Shown here: positions 24,984 to 33,665 of the stretch, one piece after another
Layout of the letters: each line of letters starts with the position of its first letter
Position numbering within the stretch: the first letter of the stretch is position 1
Assembly: GCF_019091135.1 (NCBI RefSeq)
Contig: NZ_JAGXJW010000019.1
Location: 1-64,000 of the forward strand
Direction: 5' to 3'
DNA length: 64,000 bases
Source: Cohnella sp. GbtcB17
Lineage (GTDB): Bacteria > Bacillota > Bacilli > Paenibacillales > Paenibacillaceae
The notes under the pieces: generated by a model
What the model saw: the letters and a program-made list of their open reading frames with translations, nothing else
Databases searched by the model: none
What the model was told of the DNA's origin: nothing
Translations under genes and position numbers: made by a program

Positions 24984-26375
24984 ATGAAAACGAAGCAAAG
25001 CCGCAAAACGTTCCGGGTGCGCCAGGAAGAAATGTTGAACCGCCTGAGGCAGGACATCCTCGAAGGCGTTCGCAAGCCGGGAGAGTTTCTGCCCTCGGAG
25101 AAGGATCTGTCGGACCGGTTCGCGCTCAGCAATAAAATCGTGCGGGACGTGCTGGCCGAGCTGGCGGCGGAAGGATGGATCGAGAAAAAGCCGCGAATCG
25201 GCAGCGTCGTCTTGCGGCGAAGCGAGCCGGAGCGTATCGTCGTCAAGCTTGGACATCACGGATCGACGGAGCGGGAGACGGCGTTGAAGACGCTGCTGGC
25301 CGGCTTCGAAGCGGCGTATCCGCACATCCGGGTGCAGGATATCACGCTGCCGGGCCACGACCCGGCAGCGCTTGCGCCCTACCTGGCTCACGGGCTGATC
25401 GACGTCTTGACGCTTAACGATGCCGAACTGCGGGCTTTCGCCGAGAGGGGGAACGCGGACGGGCTGCTGTCCCTCGCGAAGGACCCGGAGTGTTATCCGT
25501 TTCTGAACGAAGCGATGACGTCGGACGGCAATCTGCTCGCCAGACCCTTCACGTTCAGCCCGACGATTTTGTGCTATAATCGAGCGCATTTTCGCGAGCG
25601 GGAGTTGTGGGAGCCGGACAGCGGCTGGGGGTGGGACGAGCTGCTCGCTGCCGCGGATCGACTGACGGTGCCCGAGGAGCGGGCAGGCTTTCATTTTTCG
25701 GCCGCCCAGCGCAATCGCATTGCCGTATTTTTGCTGCAAAACGGCGCGAAGGCCGAGCGGGACGCGGAAGGCCGGCTTCGCCTGCGCGGCACGCGGATGC
25801 TGGCGGGCATTCGGCGCTACAAGGAGATCGTCACGGACCGGATGGCGCCGCTCATGTCCGAGCGCGATGCCGGCTTCAGCATCGAGGAGCTGTTCGCGCA
25901 GGGCAAGCTGTCGATGATGCTGACGACGTATTACGGCTTGAACGCGCTCCGTCAGACAGACATCGACTACGACATCGCGCCGCTTCCCCGGCTGGCCGAT
26001 CCGGTGACGCTCGTCATCGCCATCGGTCTCGCGGTGAACAGGCATTCGCCTCGCGCGGCGGAAGCGCGGCTGCTGGCGGAATACTTGACGGGCCCGGCCG
26101 CGCAGGCGATCATCCGCCGCGATACGCTCACCCTGCCCGCGGCGAGAGGGGCGATCGACGAAGCGGGCGTCGACGGCTCGGGCGACGTCGCTTCCCGGCC
26201 TTCCCGCTTCGGCATGTACCGCGAGATCATTCCGACGTACCGGTTCGGCGATGCGCTGGGCCTTGAGGAGCGGGAGTGGAACCGGCTTTTGCCCGAGGTT
26301 ATGCTGTATCTTTCCGGCCTTCAATCGGAGGAGGCGTTTTGCGACAAGGTCGAAGCGGAAGGACGGTTTTCATAA
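24984..26375 (+). CDS. GntR-type transcription factor fused to a family-1 solute-binding domain
   Basis: A 463-aa protein starting at ATG 24984 behind GGAGGCGG. Residues 12-76 are a GntR winged helix: LNRLRQDILEG, GEFLPSEKDLSDRFALS, EGWIEKKPRIGSVV. Residues 82-463 resemble an extracellular solute-binding protein family 1 (ABC importer type): TLLAGFEAAYPHIRVQDI, PTILCYNR, WGWDELLAAADRL, FSIEELFAQGKLSMMLT, LLAEYLTGPAAQAI. No signal peptide or lipobox precedes the binding domain, so it is cytoplasmic and presumably senses a sugar or metabolite, replacing the UTRA/FCD domain of ordinary GntR proteins. It probably regulates the adjoining catabolic genes. Confidence 0.88.
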   Translation: MKTKQSRKTFRVRQEEMLNRLRQDILEGVRKPGEFLPSEKDLSDRFALSNKIVRDVLAELAAEGWIEKKPRIGSVVLRRSEPERIVVKLGHHGSTERETALKTLLAGFEAAYPHIRVQDITLPGHDPAALAPYLAHGLIDVLTLNDAELRAFAERGNADGLLSLAKDPECYPFLNEAMTSDGNLLARPFTFSPTILCYNRAHFRERELWEPDSGWGWDELLAAADRLTVPEERAGFHFSAAQRNRIAVFLLQNGAKAERDAEGRLRLRGTRMLAGIRRYKEIVTDRMAPLMSERDAGFSIEELFAQGKLSMMLTTYYGLNALRQTDIDYDIAPLPRLADPVTLVIAIGLAVNRHSPRAAEARLLAEYLTGPAAQAIIRRDTLTLPAARGAIDEAGVDGSGDVASRPSRFGMYREIIPTYRFGDALGLEEREWNRLLPEVMLYLSGLQSEEAFCDKVEAEGRFS

Positions 26376-26456
26376 TCGCAGGTCTTCATGCGCCGATCGG
26401 GGAAAGTCGAAGGCAGTCATCGCAAGCGAGAATCGAGCCGTCTTAGAAGCGCTCGC

Positions 26457-27821
26457 TTAACGGGTTTTCTCCAACAACTTCAGCAGTTCCGGTCGTACCT
26501 TCCAAAGGTGGGCGTGCGTCATGGCATACACGACGGCTTCGTTCTCGTCGCCGTATCCGATATATGGCGGCATTTCGCGAGGAAGACGCTTTTTGCCGAG
26601 CAAGTAAGGGACGACGTGGCGATTCTGGGTGATGGCCGACCGCACGAGCTGCTGCAATTCGGGTGCCCGGCGATCGCGCGCGTATTCGACGAGAACGCGG
26701 TTAAAGTTGGCGGCAGCGGACCCGTCCTCGTAGCGCTCCAGAAGCTCGTGCGCAGCTTTCCAATCTTCGATCTCGAGGTAAGCTAACGCCAGCAATTCGC
26801 GAACGCCCTGATTATCGTTCGGGTTAAGCGCCAACAGCTCCTCGTAATGCTTGATCGCCTCCGTCATTTGATGCATTTCGGCGCAAGCCTCTGCGTAGCC
26901 TTTCTTGGCTCGCATATAGGGGCGAGTCGGCGTGTACAACCAGAAATGTCCTTTGTGCTCCTCAAAAAACGACGCTCCGAATGCCCGTTCCCCCGCAAGC
27001 ATTCCTTTTTGGTAGTAATAAGCCATCTCCTTCGGCGTCGAAGCGATCGACTCGGCGAGCACATTGTAGGCATCGACGCAATCCGGATCGAGCAGCAGCG
27101 CGTCCTGCGCCAGCTTGCTCCGCTTTTTAGGATCCAGCTGTTCCCAGGCTTCGTAAGCGAGGTCTTGGGCCCGCTCCTGAGGAGACTGCTTCCTTCGGCC
27201 GGCTTGTCCTTTAGATTGCTGCAAGCGCATCTGAGTAAAGACGTCGATCTCTTCGGGCGAGGTGATATCCCAGTCGGCAAGCAAGCCAAACGTTTTCTGC
27301 AAGTCTCTTTCTATCGACATCCGGGAATTCGGCGTCGGCAAAGAAGTTGGACCGGCATCGTTCGATTGCGCGGGCAAGTCGTCTTCTAAAAACGCATGCA
27401 GTTGTCCGACGCGCTGCGAGATGCTGCCGGCGGATACGCCGTACTTCAGAGCCAGCCCGGTTTGGGTCATTTCGTAGCCGTATGCCTGACACAGGACGTA
27501 TTCCAGCGCCGCCGTAAATACGCCCGCTTTTTTGATCAGCGGTTCGGTCTTATTCGCATAGTCGCTCCACATGGCGAGCACCGTATTGACTTCCTTAGGC
27601 GGATAGAGGCCGTTTGTCCGATTGGCAAAATGCAGCGCGACCAACTTGACTACTTCGTTCGGCCAAGTCAGCTCCCTCTCGATCCGTTCCACGGGCGACG
27701 GTTCCACAAATGCGGTTTTTAAAGCGACGACCTTTTGCGCTTCATCCTTTTCCAGACAGCATTTTTTATACTTTTTTCCGCTGCCGCATCGGCAGGGATC
27801 GTTTCTTCCCAGTTTGGACAA
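26457..27821 (-). CDS. SEC-C zinc motif protein with TPR-like repeats
   Basis: About 454 aa from TTG 27821 (start chosen because GGAGG lies about 11 nt upstream, inside the longer open frame that begins at 27839). It begins with a SEC-C zinc motif, GRNDPCRCGSGKKYKKCC. A helical middle part follows with an HTH-like stretch (MTQTGLALKYGVSAGSISQRV). The C-terminal half (about 230-430) has TPR-like helices (AYNVLAESIASTPKEMAYYYQ, EAIKHYEELLALNPND). SEC-C motifs bind zinc and often SecB- or ribosome-like partners. A cytosolic adaptor role is likely, and the exact function is unknown. It converges on the GntR-SBP gene. Confidence 0.8.
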   Translation of the reverse strand: MSKLGRNDPCRCGSGKKYKKCCLEKDEAQKVVALKTAFVEPSPVERIERELTWPNEVVKLVALHFANRTNGLYPPKEVNTVLAMWSDYANKTEPLIKKAGVFTAALEYVLCQAYGYEMTQTGLALKYGVSAGSISQRVGQLHAFLEDDLPAQSNDAGPTSLPTPNSRMSIERDLQKTFGLLADWDITSPEEIDVFTQMRLQQSKGQAGRRKQSPQERAQDLAYEAWEQLDPKKRSKLAQDALLLDPDCVDAYNVLAESIASTPKEMAYYYQKGMLAGERAFGASFFEEHKGHFWLYTPTRPYMRAKKGYAEACAEMHQMTEAIKHYEELLALNPNDNQGVRELLALAYLEIEDWKAAHELLERYEDGSAAANFNRVLVEYARDRRAPELQQLVRSAITQNRHVVPYLLGKKRLPREMPPYIGYGDENEAVVYAMTHAHLWKVRPELLKLLEKTR

Positions 27822-27857
27822 CGCGTATGAAGCCTCCAATCGTTAGCTAATTTCGTT

Positions 27858-27866
27858 ATTATAGCA
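27858..27866 (-). promoter_or_regulatory. Extended -10 promoter of the SEC-C/TPR gene
   Basis: On the minus strand, TGCTATAAT (TG-N-TATAAT) lies about 37 nt before the TTG at 27821. No good -35 is present, which fits an extended -10 promoter. Confidence 0.55.
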
Positions 27867-27957
27867 TAAGGGTTTAAAACCATGATGCAGGGTGCGCGCA
27901 CAACATTCTGCATCGTCTATCGCTCGCAGTGCCAGCCGATGAGCCATCGATTGCCGA

Positions 27958-28304
27958 TCAGCGCCCCGGGCTCAGGTACACTTCGAACGCGGACACTGTC
28001 GGGCACCAGCGGCTCGCCTCGATCGTCAGCCGTATCCGCCTGGCCGTCGTCTCCGGAAACCGGCAAATGCGCTTGTAGCCTACGAACGTATGTCGGTAAA
28101 GCGGCTGCCAACTGTCTCCCCGCTCGATGTCCCGGAGAAAAGCCGGCACGACGCTCCACTCGGATTCCCGCGTATGGCCCGCTTCATTGCCGCACCAGCG
28201 GACGTCGGGTCCGCACAGGTAAACGTATTGATGCCAAAATGGATAAAGGAATAAAACTCGGCTTTCCGAATCGTATCGTTCATCGGGCATGTACTCCTCT
28301 TCAC
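27958..28304 (-). pseudogene. Decayed GH29 alpha-L-fucosidase remnant
   Basis: An ATG (28281-28283) with GAGGAG 10 nt upstream opens a frame reading AEFYSFIHFGINTFTC, the N-terminal signature of GH29 fucosidases. After a frame change the sequence continues as GPDVRWCGNEAGHTRESEW, an internal GH29 block, and then jumps to TARRIRLTIEASRWCPTVS and EVYLSPGR near a normal C-terminus. About 350 bp remain of a gene usually about 1.3 kb or longer, so two internal deletions with a frameshift are implied. The family assignment is by motif recognition. It sits next to a decayed 3' fragment of the SGNH hydrolase gene (28308-28466), suggesting an ancestral SGNH-GH29 operon. Confidence 0.7.
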
Positions 28305-28307
28305 GAG

Positions 28308-28466
28308 AATGATTTGGCATCATAGGTAGCGCTGGCTTTAGCATAGTAGATCCGCCGGAAATAGGGCGCGAAAAGACGGCTACCAGACGAAATCGAAAGC
28401 AGCGATCAGCCTTGCGCGATCATCTCGTTAGCGAGCGGACCGGGGTGAATGGCGTCGTCGAACAGC
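28308..28466 (-). repeat. 159-bp diverged direct repeat of 35478-35638 (SGNH gene 3' end)
   Basis: Aligned by eye, this stretch matches 35478-35638 along its full length with scattered substitutions and small indels. It contains the last 28 codons or so of the SGNH hydrolase gene (stop at 28380-28382) plus about 70 bp downstream of it. A lost base in the codon before IAAF shifts the frame, so this copy is non-coding. The partner at 35478-35638 contains the true 3' end of the intact gene. Confidence 0.85.
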
Positions 28467-28666
28467 GCCATTTGCCTGTGCTTTTTTATAGATTTTGATC
28501 TTTTTTTAATGAACCTGAAAGAAATTGCAACATGTGCGATACCGCTCATTTCCCCCAATCGTCCATATCTATATGATGTAGATAAATCATGGGGCAGATC
28601 AAGCTTTTTATGATCCCCGACTCAACCATCTAATGGTACGATCAGAGGAAAAAAGGAGGAAGTCGC
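28467..28666 (+). other. Leader region of the AraC-type sensor gene
   Basis: About 200 bp of lower GC content without a gene. An ATCTA (28567-28571)/TAGAT (28579-28583) inverted repeat brackets TATGAT, a possible -10, but no convincing -35 is present. The end of the stretch carries the AAAGGAGG ribosome binding site for the GTG at 28667. Confidence 0.4.
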
Positions 28667-30889
28667 GTGAGTAAATTCAATCCGATCCCTCTGTTCAAAG
28701 ACCGGTCCACCTCTTTGTTTTTGCGGCTTCTTTCTGGCTTCCTCTGCATTATCCTTCTGATGAGCTCTCTCGTGCTCTACTTTTACGCCGAATCGAAAAA
28801 AAACGTCCGCGACCAGATTGTGAAGTACAACACGCTGATGCTCCAGCATACGACGGAAGGCTATGAAAAGCATCTGGACATGGTCAAACGCCAGATGCTC
28901 GTATTCCTGCTCAGCGAGAAGGCGCAGAGCCTGCGGACGACGCCGAATTACCGCGAGATTCCGCTTCTGCAGCAAGAAATCAACGGATGGACCTCGGACG
29001 TGCAGATGTACATGAACAATATCGTCTTTTACAGCAAGTCCAACAATCTGATCGTCGAAAAAGGCACGAGCGCTCGTGCCGATTCGATGTTTAACGTGTT
29101 TTACGAGAGCGAGGCGTACGATGCGGCGTTCTGGGAAAAGCAGTTCGACGAAGATTACAGCACCCGCGTGCTGCCCGCCGCCGTTTTCCGCAATCATATG
29201 TTCCGCGAAGCGACGTCGACCATCGGCGAGCTCGTACCGATCGTTTTCAAGACCAAGAGCAGCCATGACTTTTTGATGATCGTCTTTTTGGACGCCGAGA
29301 CAATATATCAGGCGCTCCATCAGGCCGCCGGCGACGATTTTATGATCTTGGACGATACGGGCCGCACGATCTTCCGCAGCTTCGGCCAAACGCCGGAGAT
29401 CGACCCCACTGTGCTGCGCTCCGCAAGCGGCGGAGAGTACGTATCGAACGGCAAATACTATTTTCAGTCGAAAGGCGCCCAGTCCGGATTCACCTACGTT
29501 CAGCGCGTGCCGGTAGAGCGGATCGCGTCGCAAACCCGAATGAACGTCACGCTGATCGTCTCGGCAGGCGTGTCGATCGCGCTCGGCATCGTCATCTCCT
29601 GGCTGTTCGCGGCCGGCATCAACAACCCGCTTCAGAAAGTGATCGGCGCTATCCGGGGCGAATCCGGCAGCGCTTCGTTCCGGTCTTCGATCCGCGAGTT
29701 TAATATTATTCGCCGCCAGCTGCAGGACAAGGACAAGATGCAGAAGCAGCTCGCGTTCCTGCAGCAGCTCAAGGAGATTCCCAGCCACGGTGCCCCGCCG
29801 CCAACCGCCTTTAAAGACGAGCCGTTCGTCATCGTGCTGTTCCACGCGATGAGCAGGCGGGAGGAAGAGGACGAGCAGGCGTTTTTCCGGACGTGGCTCA
29901 GTTATATGAAGGTACATATGGAAGACCGGCTTGGCCGGGCCTTTCCCGAATCGATGACTTTTCACATCGAGGCCAATCAAATCTTGAGTCTCGTCTATAC
30001 GAGTCAGCGCGAGGAAGTCATCATTCGCCTGAAGCAGATGGAGCCTTTGTTCGAGCAGGATCGGGCGTTCGGCACGGTGACGGTCGCCGTATCCTCCGTA
30101 TTCGGCAGCGCGAGCCGCATCGGCGCAGCCTATCAGGAAGCGCAGGATCTGGTACTCGAGCGCAAGCTGGCTGACCGGATGCAGATCGTGACCGATCGTA
30201 CGGCGGGGGCGGAAGCCATCGGTTTTACGCCGGATCAATGGAAGGAGTTCCAATCGAACCTGCGCGAAGGCAACGAGGCTCAGCTGACGAGCCTGATCAA
30301 GCGCTTCTTCGCCAAATGGCAGGGCACGGAGGCGACGGCGGCCGCCTGGCTCGCGTTCGGCGAGGGGCTGATCGGCAAGATCAAGAGCGAGGCCAGCCCG
30401 CTCGTCATCGCGCCCGATCGTCTGCAGGCGATCTTCTTGGACATCGATCGTCAGATGCGGCGCTGTATTGCCGTGTCCGAGCTGGAGGCGTTGCTTACGA
30501 CCAAGACGGCGCTTGCCGCCGAGGCGTTCCGGGAGAAAAAGCAGCTCCGGGATCCGATCACGACGTTTGTCGTCGAATACGTCAATCAGCATCTGTCGGA
30601 AGAAATCTACCTGGACACGCTGGCCGAACGGCTCAACCTGAGCGGCGGCTACCTGTCCTCCTATTTCAAAGAGAAGACGGGGATGAACATCGTCGACTTC
30701 ATCAACGAAACCCGGATCATGAAGTCGGCGAGCTTGCTCGCGGACAGCAAATATAAGGTTCAAGACGTGGCCGAAGCGGTCGGCTACCGCAACATCACCT
30801 CCTTCAACCGCATGTTCAAAAAGTACATGGGACTCACGCCGAGCGAATTCCGCAGGAAACCCGGCGCGGAGGGCTCGCGCTTAGGCTGA
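28667..30889 (+). CDS. Membrane-anchored AraC-family transcriptional regulator with a Cache-like sensor
   Basis: A 740-aa protein starting at GTG 28667 (AAAGGAGG 6-7 nt upstream). TM1 is about 18-40 (LLSGFLCIILLMSSLVLYF), and an extracellular Cache-like domain spans about 41-290. TM2 is about 293-315 (LIVSAGVSIALGIVISWLF). A degenerate GGDEF-like/linker region spans about 380-600, and an AraC double HTH covers about 640-730 (YLDTLAERLNLSGGYLSSYF, VQDVAEAVGYRNITSFNRMF). It has no kinase or receiver, so it is a one-component sensor that would bind promoters from the membrane. The binding-protein/permease operon just downstream is its likely target. Confidence 0.88.
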   Translation: MSKFNPIPLFKDRSTSLFLRLLSGFLCIILLMSSLVLYFYAESKKNVRDQIVKYNTLMLQHTTEGYEKHLDMVKRQMLVFLLSEKAQSLRTTPNYREIPLLQQEINGWTSDVQMYMNNIVFYSKSNNLIVEKGTSARADSMFNVFYESEAYDAAFWEKQFDEDYSTRVLPAAVFRNHMFREATSTIGELVPIVFKTKSSHDFLMIVFLDAETIYQALHQAAGDDFMILDDTGRTIFRSFGQTPEIDPTVLRSASGGEYVSNGKYYFQSKGAQSGFTYVQRVPVERIASQTRMNVTLIVSAGVSIALGIVISWLFAAGINNPLQKVIGAIRGESGSASFRSSIREFNIIRRQLQDKDKMQKQLAFLQQLKEIPSHGAPPPTAFKDEPFVIVLFHAMSRREEEDEQAFFRTWLSYMKVHMEDRLGRAFPESMTFHIEANQILSLVYTSQREEVIIRLKQMEPLFEQDRAFGTVTVAVSSVFGSASRIGAAYQEAQDLVLERKLADRMQIVTDRTAGAEAIGFTPDQWKEFQSNLREGNEAQLTSLIKRFFAKWQGTEATAAAWLAFGEGLIGKIKSEASPLVIAPDRLQAIFLDIDRQMRRCIAVSELEALLTTKTALAAEAFREKKQLRDPITTFVVEYVNQHLSEEIYLDTLAERLNLSGGYLSSYFKEKTGMNIVDFINETRIMKSASLLADSKYKVQDVAEAVGYRNITSFNRMFKKYMGLTPSEFRRKPGAEGSRLG

Positions 30890-31083
30890 TGTTTAGAAAA
30901 GTGGGCTTTTTTTCGACTATCCGAAAAAAGCTGCAAAATGGCCGTATTCCGGTGATTTACGGACCGGCGGACGCTGGTTACGATGGGGTGCATAAGGCAG
31001 CGGACGAAAGCAAACGCACCTTGCCGCCTTTGTAAACGCAGCCAGTAACACCGGCTTAGCAAACCATTCGGAAGGGGTTTCCT

Positions 31084-32667
31084 ATGAAAAAGAAAACGAC
31101 GGGCAAAAGCGCCGCCGGCGCGCTGGTCGCCTCCGCGCTGACCGCGGCCATGCTGGCAGGCTGCAGCGGCAACAACAATAATAATGCGGGAGCGCCCAGC
31201 TCGGCTGCGGTGTCTCCGAGCGCCAGCGCCACAGCTAGCGGCACGTCTTCCGCATCCGCATCGCCGAGCGCGGCGCTGCCGGATCCGGCCAAGATTACCA
31301 TCTTCACCGAATATTCGAACGCATGGCCGCCCAAGGCGGACTGGGGCGTCTGGAAATGGGTGAAGGAAGAGACCAATATCACCGTCGAACAAAAGACGGC
31401 GACGACCACCACGCCTTCGGAAGCGCTGGCGCTCGCCGTATCTTCCGGCGAAATGGCAGACGTCATGTCCGTATTTCCCGGCGACGTCGTGAAGTTCGGC
31501 TCACAGGGCGCTTTCCTCGATCTGTCGAAGCATATGGACAAAATGCCGAACGTCAAAGCTTACTTGGATAGTCACCCAACCATCAAAATGCGAGTGACGC
31601 AGCCGGACGGTAAAATTTTGAATATCATCAACGACGGCGCCGGCGCCGGCAACCAGCTGGTCTGGTTCTATCGCGAAGACATCTTCGACAAAAACGGACT
31701 GACGCCGCCTAAAACCTGGGATGAACTTTATACGACGTCCAAAAAATTGAAGGAGCTGTACCCGGACAGCTACCCGCTCGTCTTCCGGCACGGCATCGGC
31801 ACGCTGTCCATATTCGGCCCGTCCTTCGGCGTCTTGCCGGATTACATGAAGGATCCGGCGACCGGCAAGATGACGTACGCGCCGTTCAACCCGAACTACA
31901 AGAAAATGGTCGAATACTTGAACAAGTTCTACAAAGAAGGGCTGTTCCCGCCGGATTGGCTATCGATGGACTACAAAGCGTGGACGCAGTTCATGGCCAC
32001 GAACAAATCGTTCATCAGCGTTCAGTATATCGGCCAGATCGAGACGATGAACAACCAACTGACCGAAGGCCGACTAAAGTTCATGGCTCCTCCGCTCGGC
32101 GCAGGCGACAAAGCCTACCTGCCTCAAGGCGGATACGAGGATTACGGTTTCTCCATCGCTTCGAATACCAAAAATCTCGACGCCGCGCTTCGTTACCTGG
32201 ACTATATTTATTCGGAAAAGGGACGCGACATCCAAAGCTGGGGCAAGGAAGGCGAAACGTACACGATCGTGGACGGCAAGCGCAAGCTGAACGATGTGTA
32301 TAAGGAATCGAACGACCTGCGCCGCATATCGGGCATTCTGTCGGCAGGCACGTACGGCTGGTTCGACTTCGAAGCGCCGTTGTCCCTGATCAAGGAGAGC
32401 GAGCGGGAAGCTTACATCGAGTCGCCGAAGTATCAGTTCCCGGTCAGCAGCACCTTGCCGATCCTGTCCAAGGAAGAGACGGACTCGATCGCTACGCAGA
32501 CCGACGCGATCTTCAAATACTTCCAGACTTCCATCAGCAAGTTCATCATGGGCGAGACGCCGCTCACCGAGTGGGACAACTTCCTCAAGGAGCTGGATAA
32601 GTACGGCTTGCAAAAGGTGCTGCAGACGTATCAGGTCGGGCTCGACCGCCAGAACGCGTCCAAATAA
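31084..32667 (+). CDS. Extracellular solute-binding lipoprotein (LplA-like, ABC importer)
   Basis: A 527-aa lipoprotein starting at ATG 31084 behind GGAAGGGG. The lipobox is MLAGC (Cys about 25), followed by a Ser/Ala/Thr-rich linker to about residue 65. The family-1 binding domain has TIFTEYSNAWPPKADWGVW, VFPGDVVKFGSQGAFLDLSK, GLTPPKTWDELYTTSKKLK and GGYEDYGFSIASNTKN. The large, LplA/YtcQ-type size suggests oligosaccharides, such as plant cell-wall fragments, as ligands. It is followed by the permease pair, with a hairpin at 32685-32715 between. A weak TTTACG-N17-TACGAT promoter lies about 130 bp upstream. Confidence 0.92.
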   Translation: MKKKTTGKSAAGALVASALTAAMLAGCSGNNNNNAGAPSSAAVSPSASATASGTSSASASPSAALPDPAKITIFTEYSNAWPPKADWGVWKWVKEETNITVEQKTATTTTPSEALALAVSSGEMADVMSVFPGDVVKFGSQGAFLDLSKHMDKMPNVKAYLDSHPTIKMRVTQPDGKILNIINDGAGAGNQLVWFYREDIFDKNGLTPPKTWDELYTTSKKLKELYPDSYPLVFRHGIGTLSIFGPSFGVLPDYMKDPATGKMTYAPFNPNYKKMVEYLNKFYKEGLFPPDWLSMDYKAWTQFMATNKSFISVQYIGQIETMNNQLTEGRLKFMAPPLGAGDKAYLPQGGYEDYGFSIASNTKNLDAALRYLDYIYSEKGRDIQSWGKEGETYTIVDGKRKLNDVYKESNDLRRISGILSAGTYGWFDFEAPLSLIKESEREAYIESPKYQFPVSSTLPILSKEETDSIATQTDAIFKYFQTSISKFIMGETPLTEWDNFLKELDKYGLQKVLQTYQVGLDRQNASK

Positions 32668-32684
32668 TTACGAATCCAAGAGCG

Positions 32685-32715
32685 GGGCCGTCGTCGGAGC
32701 ATCGACCGACGGCCC
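32685..32715 (+). terminator. Hairpin between binding-protein and permease genes
   Basis: A perfect 9-bp stem GGGCCGTCG/CGACGGCCC lies 18 bp after the binding-protein stop, with no T tract. Such elements commonly stabilise the upstream mRNA or reduce read-through, so that the binding protein is made in excess over permeases. Confidence 0.55.
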
Positions 32716-32744
32716 TCTCCATATTGCGGAAAGGGGATGAAGCC

Positions 32745-33653
32745 GTGAAGCCGACGCTAATCCGGAATCTGAAGCGAGACCGGACTTACTTCCTGCTGCT
32801 CGCCCCCGTGTTGCTGTACTACGTGCTGTTCAAGTATGTCCCCATGTTCGGGATCATCGTATCCTTCAAGGACTACAATCTGTTCGCAGGCGTATGGAAA
32901 AGCGACTGGGTCGGGCTGAAATATTACAAGATGTTCTTCCAGAACCCCGACGCTTACGACATCATCAAAAACACGTTCGTGCTCGGCATTTACAAAGTCG
33001 TATTCGGGTTCCCCGCGCCGATCATTCTGGCGCTGTTGCTTAACGAGCTGCGATGGAAGGCTTACAAGCGCTTCGTTCAGACGGTGAGCTACCTGCCGCA
33101 CTTTTTATCCGCCGTCGTCGCCTCGGGCATCATTATCATGCTGCTGTCGCCGAGCACCGGCTGGATTAACCATGTCATCCAAAGCTTCGGCTTCGAGCCG
33201 GTCAACTTCTTGCAGCAAGCGTCCTGGTTCAGGACGGTCTATATCAGTTCGGAAATCTGGCAGGAGATCGGCTGGGGCTCGATCATCTACCTGGCTGCGC
33301 TCACCGCGATCGATCCGCAGCTGTACGAGGCGGCGCGCATCGACGGCGCGAACCGGTGGAAGCAGACGCTCCACGTGACGCTGCCAGGCATAGCGCCGGC
33401 GATCGTGATCCTGTTTATATTGCAAATCGGCAAAATCCTCGAGTTCGGATTCGATAAGGTGTACCTGCTCTCCAACCCGGCCACCTACGAGACGTCCGAC
33501 ATTATCGCGACTTATGTTTATCGCATGGGGATTATTCAAGGCAACTTCAGCTACGCGACGGCGATCGACTTGTTCATGGGAATCATCGGCCTGGTCTTCG
33601 TCTACTCAGCCAACCAGGTGAGCCGCAGACTAGGAGAGACCAGCCTATGGTAA
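32745..33653 (+). CDS. ABC transporter permease (LplB-like)
   Basis: A 302-aa permease from GTG 32745 (AAAGGGG upstream); a TTG 21 nt earlier is in frame but poorly placed. Six hydrophobic segments are present, beginning LLLAPVLLYYVLFKYVPMFG, typical of the LplB/YteP branch. The cytoplasmic EAA loop is EAARIDGANRWKQ, followed by PGIAPAI; it is the contact for the ATPase. It would form the membrane channel with the next gene. No ATPase is encoded nearby, as is usual for importers that share MsmX. Confidence 0.92.
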   Translation: MKPTLIRNLKRDRTYFLLLAPVLLYYVLFKYVPMFGIIVSFKDYNLFAGVWKSDWVGLKYYKMFFQNPDAYDIIKNTFVLGIYKVVFGFPAPIILALLLNELRWKAYKRFVQTVSYLPHFLSAVVASGIIIMLLSPSTGWINHVIQSFGFEPVNFLQQASWFRTVYISSEIWQEIGWGSIIYLAALTAIDPQLYEAARIDGANRWKQTLHVTLPGIAPAIVILFILQIGKILEFGFDKVYLLSNPATYETSDIIATYVYRMGIIQGNFSYATAIDLFMGIIGLVFVYSANQVSRRLGETSLW

Positions 33654-33665
33654 GGAGCGACTCTC

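Noticed and set aside
25570-25585. A TATAAT sequence inside the GntR-SBP gene
   Set aside because: It lies in the middle of the coding sequence with no matching -35 and no gene starting nearby.
28622-30763. A 713-codon open frame on the minus strand
   Set aside because: It is the antisense shadow of the AraC-type sensor gene. High GC content keeps the antisense frame free of stops, it has no recognisable domain, and the sense gene has clear domains and a ribosome binding site.
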